This document shows positions 4,711 through 6,182 of a DNA stretch of 6,182 bases, piece by piece. The position numbers and the translations under genes are program-made. The notes below the pieces were generated by a model. The model saw only the letters and a program-made list of their open reading frames with translations, made no database searches and had not been told where the DNA came from. This DNA comes from Clostridiales bacterium UBA3680 (GTDB lineage: Bacteria; Bacillota; Clostridia; Lachnospirales; CAG-274): the NCBI GenBank assembly GCA_002372875.1, contig DFJD01000081.1, positions 1 to 6,182 on the forward strand, given 5' to 3'. Numbering within the stretch: the stretch's first letter is position 1; the number at the start of each line of letters is the position of its first letter.

Positions 4711-5800
4711 TACAGTTCACCTCTCCGACCGGTAGTGTAAATTTAAAAACGCTTCCCTTTGGAATATTGTCCTCTACCCAAATTTTTCCGCCATGAGCCT
4801 CTATTATGGTTCTGCAAAGAGCCAGACCCAGACCGAGGCTGCGTTTACTGTCGGCCGCGTTTTTGTTTTCACTGAAAAACATTTCAAATATACGTTCTTT
4901 GTTTTCATCGGGAATGCCGTTTCCCATATCGGCAACAGAAATACATACTTCATCGCTTCTTTTTTCCGCATAAATTGTGATATCGGTGTTATTTGGCGTA
5001 TATTTGACCGCATTGCCGACAATGTTTGTTACGACCTGTATAATCAGGCGTGGGTCCGCATTTGCAAGTATCATATCTTCCGAATATTTTACGGAAATAT
5101 TGTGCTCACCTTTGTTTCTGTTCAGAAAAGACATCGCCTCGTCTATTATTTCCTCCACAAGCTGAGGAGAAATGTTTATATCCATTTTCCCGTTTTCTAT
5201 TTTTGTAATGGATAGAAGGTTTTCAACGATATCTATAAGCCACAAAGAATCATCGTAAATATCCTTATAAAGCTGTTGTCTCTCGTTTTCATCAAAATGC
5301 TTTTCGTTTGTTAAAAGATTGCTTGCGTTGCCCGAAATAGATGTAAGAGGAGTCCTTAAATCGTGAGATATGGCACGAAGAAGATCGGCACGAAGCTTTT
5401 CTTTTTGTGCTATACTCTCGGCCTCGGCAGAAAGCTTTGACTGTATTTTTAATTGGGAGGCAAGAGAGCTTGTTATAAAAGCCACAATAAGCATAACAAG
5501 AAATGTTACGGGGTATTCATTTGCCTGTGCCTTAAGAGAGAATGTAGGCTCGATAAACAAAAAATTAAATGCGAGAACGCTCATAACGGAAATTACGATA
5601 CTGTAGGCTTGATGATTTGTAAAAACGGCAGTAAGAAGTACTCCGAGAATATAAGCCATTATTATTGTTGCATCGCTCAATCCTGCGTTTTTGAACAGAT
5701 ACCCTACAAATGTTGCAAGAAACAACATAAATAGCGATATTACGGTATTTAAAAATATATTTTGTTCGCCTGTCGGTATTTTCAAAGCAACATCACCCAT
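4703..5800 (-). CDS. kdpD: Short KdpD-like sensor histidine kinase (DUF4118 membrane module plus kinase core)
   Basis: This 365-residue membrane kinase is the partner of the adjacent regulator. Four predicted membrane helices (about 16-36, 46-60, 66-83 and 96-115) form the DUF4118 module of KdpD, with AFNFLFIEPTFSL (77-89) typical of it. A short linker (116-138) leads to HisKA with the phospho-acceptor H146 in ISHDLRTPL. The ATPase domain has the N box NIVGNAVKYTP (N263), DMGNGIP (291-297), IFEMFF (304-309) and SLGLGLALC (321-329), so the kinase looks intact. Escherichia coli KdpD is about 894 residues. This protein lacks the N-terminal KdpD/USP cytoplasmic half and the GAF-like region between membrane and kinase, so potassium or c-di-AMP sensing through those parts is impossible. 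The start is uncertain: the ATG at 5800 follows an in-frame TAA directly and has no ribosome site. A TTG at 5785 has GGTGAT (5792-5797) six bases upstream and would remove five residues. Confidence 0.9.
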   Translation of the reverse strand: MGDVALKIPTGEQNIFLNTVISLFMLFLATFVGYLFKNAGLSDATIIMAYILGVLLTAVFTNHQAYSIVISVMSVLAFNFLFIEPTFSLKAQANEYPVTFLVMLIVAFITSSLASQLKIQSKLSAEAESIAQKEKLRADLLRAISHDLRTPLTSISGNASNLLTNEKHFDENERQQLYKDIYDDSLWLIDIVENLLSITKIENGKMDINISPQLVEEIIDEAMSFLNRNKGEHNISVKYSEDMILANADPRLIIQVVTNIVGNAVKYTPNNTDITIYAEKRSDEVCISVADMGNGIPDENKERIFEMFFSENKNAADSKRSLGLGLALCRTIIEAHGGKIWVEDNIPKGSVFKFTLPVGEVNCNE

Positions 5801-5821
5801 TTACAATATAACAACATTTTG

Positions 5822-6055
5822 CTATTCTGTCCAGCTTTCCTTGCTGTTTAATATTTTTTTCAGTTCCGTTATTTCTCCTGCGGTCAAGGTCATATATTGA
5901 TTGTTTTCCCTGTTTTCGGGATCACCGAGAAAAATCCCATATACGGGCATACCTCCTTCGGATTTTGTTTCGGAAACAGCCAAAATATGTGTTCCTTGAA
6001 AAGCAAGTAAGGTACCGATATTTTTGACGGTGAGTTTATCCTTTTTATTTTTCAT
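5822..6055 (-). CDS. Small protein of unknown function, first gene of the sensor-kinase operon
   Basis: I do not recognise this 77-residue protein. It starts with a lysine-rich segment (MKNKKDKLTVKN) and continues as a probably beta-rich middle (GTLLAFQGTHILAVSE, PVYGIFLGD). It ends in an amphipathic helix (LTAGEITELKKILNSK). There is no signal peptide or membrane helix and no cysteine, so it should be cytosolic. The reading frame looks real because AAAGGTGG (6063-6070) lies seven bases before the ATG at 6055. The gene lies 21 bases upstream of the kinase gene on the same strand and in the same frame, ending in TAG, which suggests co-transcription and perhaps coupled translation. A role as an accessory or signal-input partner of the kinase is possible by position only; nothing in the sequence proves it. 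It does not resemble the missing KdpD sensor domains. Confidence 0.65.
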   Translation of the reverse strand: MKNKKDKLTVKNIGTLLAFQGTHILAVSETKSEGGMPVYGIFLGDPENRENNQYMTLTAGEITELKKILNSKESWTE

Positions 6056-6084
6056 TATTATTCCACCTTTGTCAATATTTCTTT

Positions 6085-6182
6085 GGAAACACTGATTAAT
6101 TCACTTGAAGCAGATTTGAGATAATGTTTTCGCAGACAAGGAAAAGACCCGAGGGCGTAGCCGGAAGCTATGTAGCGGCTAT
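6085..6182. repeat. Interspersed intergenic repeat, copy 2 (cut by the right window edge)
   Basis: This copy matches 298-395 over its whole visible length in the same orientation, with about 9 substitutions. It begins GGAAACACTGATTAATTCAC and runs off the window, so its right boundary is unseen. The small hairpin is kept: CGTAGC (6156-6161) can pair with GCTATG (6167-6172). The change from A to G in the first arm, relative to copy 1, gives a G-U pair on the plus strand but an A-C mismatch on the minus strand. That hints weakly that a plus-strand RNA is the folded form. The copy lies just upstream of the small 77-residue gene, where that operon's promoter would be expected, and no convincing promoter was found between it and the gene. 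Confidence 0.75.

Noticed and set aside
6047..6075. A perfect TTGACA on the minus strand (6070-6075) as a -35 box for the small-gene operon
   Set aside because: No -10-like hexamer occurs 16-18 bases downstream. A start from it would fall within the coding region, and the TTGACA overlaps the start of the ribosome binding site.

Overview
The window looks like a low-GC Gram-positive anaerobe of the class Clostridia, probably a gut or rumen member of the Oscillospiraceae/Ruminococcaceae or a relative. The evidence is strong AAGGAG/AGGTGG-type ribosome binding sites, a dockerin-bearing polysaccharide lyase, a KdpE-type regulator with a short KdpD-like kinase, an Rpn-family nuclease of the kind common in Clostridia, and a group II intron scar. 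No rRNA or marker gene is present, so placement below class is inference. Every recognisable gene lies on the minus strand, so transcription runs from high to low coordinates.

Right end (5822-6182): a 98-bp intergenic repeat runs to the window edge. It is followed by a small unrecognised gene (77 aa) with a strong ribosome binding site, which appears to lead an operon. Centre right (4703-5800): a short KdpD-like sensor histidine kinase (365 aa) has the four-helix DUF4118 membrane module joined directly to the kinase core. It lacks the large cytoplasmic sensor region of classical KdpD. Its last 8 bases overlap the start of a KdpE-type response regulator (4012-4710). No kdpFABC potassium pump genes are visible.

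Centre left (544-3897): a secreted 1117-residue pectate lyase has its own near-consensus promoter (3970-3998), which starts just beyond the regulator's stop codon. From N to C terminus it has a signal peptide, a fibronectin-III-like region, a PL1-type beta-helix lyase, an Asp-rich calcium-binding segment, an Ig-like module, a probable beta-sandwich module and a type I dockerin. The dockerin implies docking to a cohesin scaffoldin or cell-surface anchor, so pectin degradation as part of a surface complex is the likely role.

Left end (1-543): the lyase gene is followed by a short plus-strand remnant that looks like the 3' end (domains V-VI) of a group II intron, then a two-part rho-independent terminator for the lyase. 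Next comes a second copy of the repeat, and then the promoter and first 69 codons of an Rpn/PD-(D/E)XK-family gene that runs off the window. The two repeat copies are in the same orientation 5787 bases apart and bracket the lyase and two-component operon.

I see no clear new defence or mobile system. The most unusual items are the repeat pair, the intron scar beside the terminator, the stripped-down KdpD with its small partner gene, and the modular dockerin lyase.
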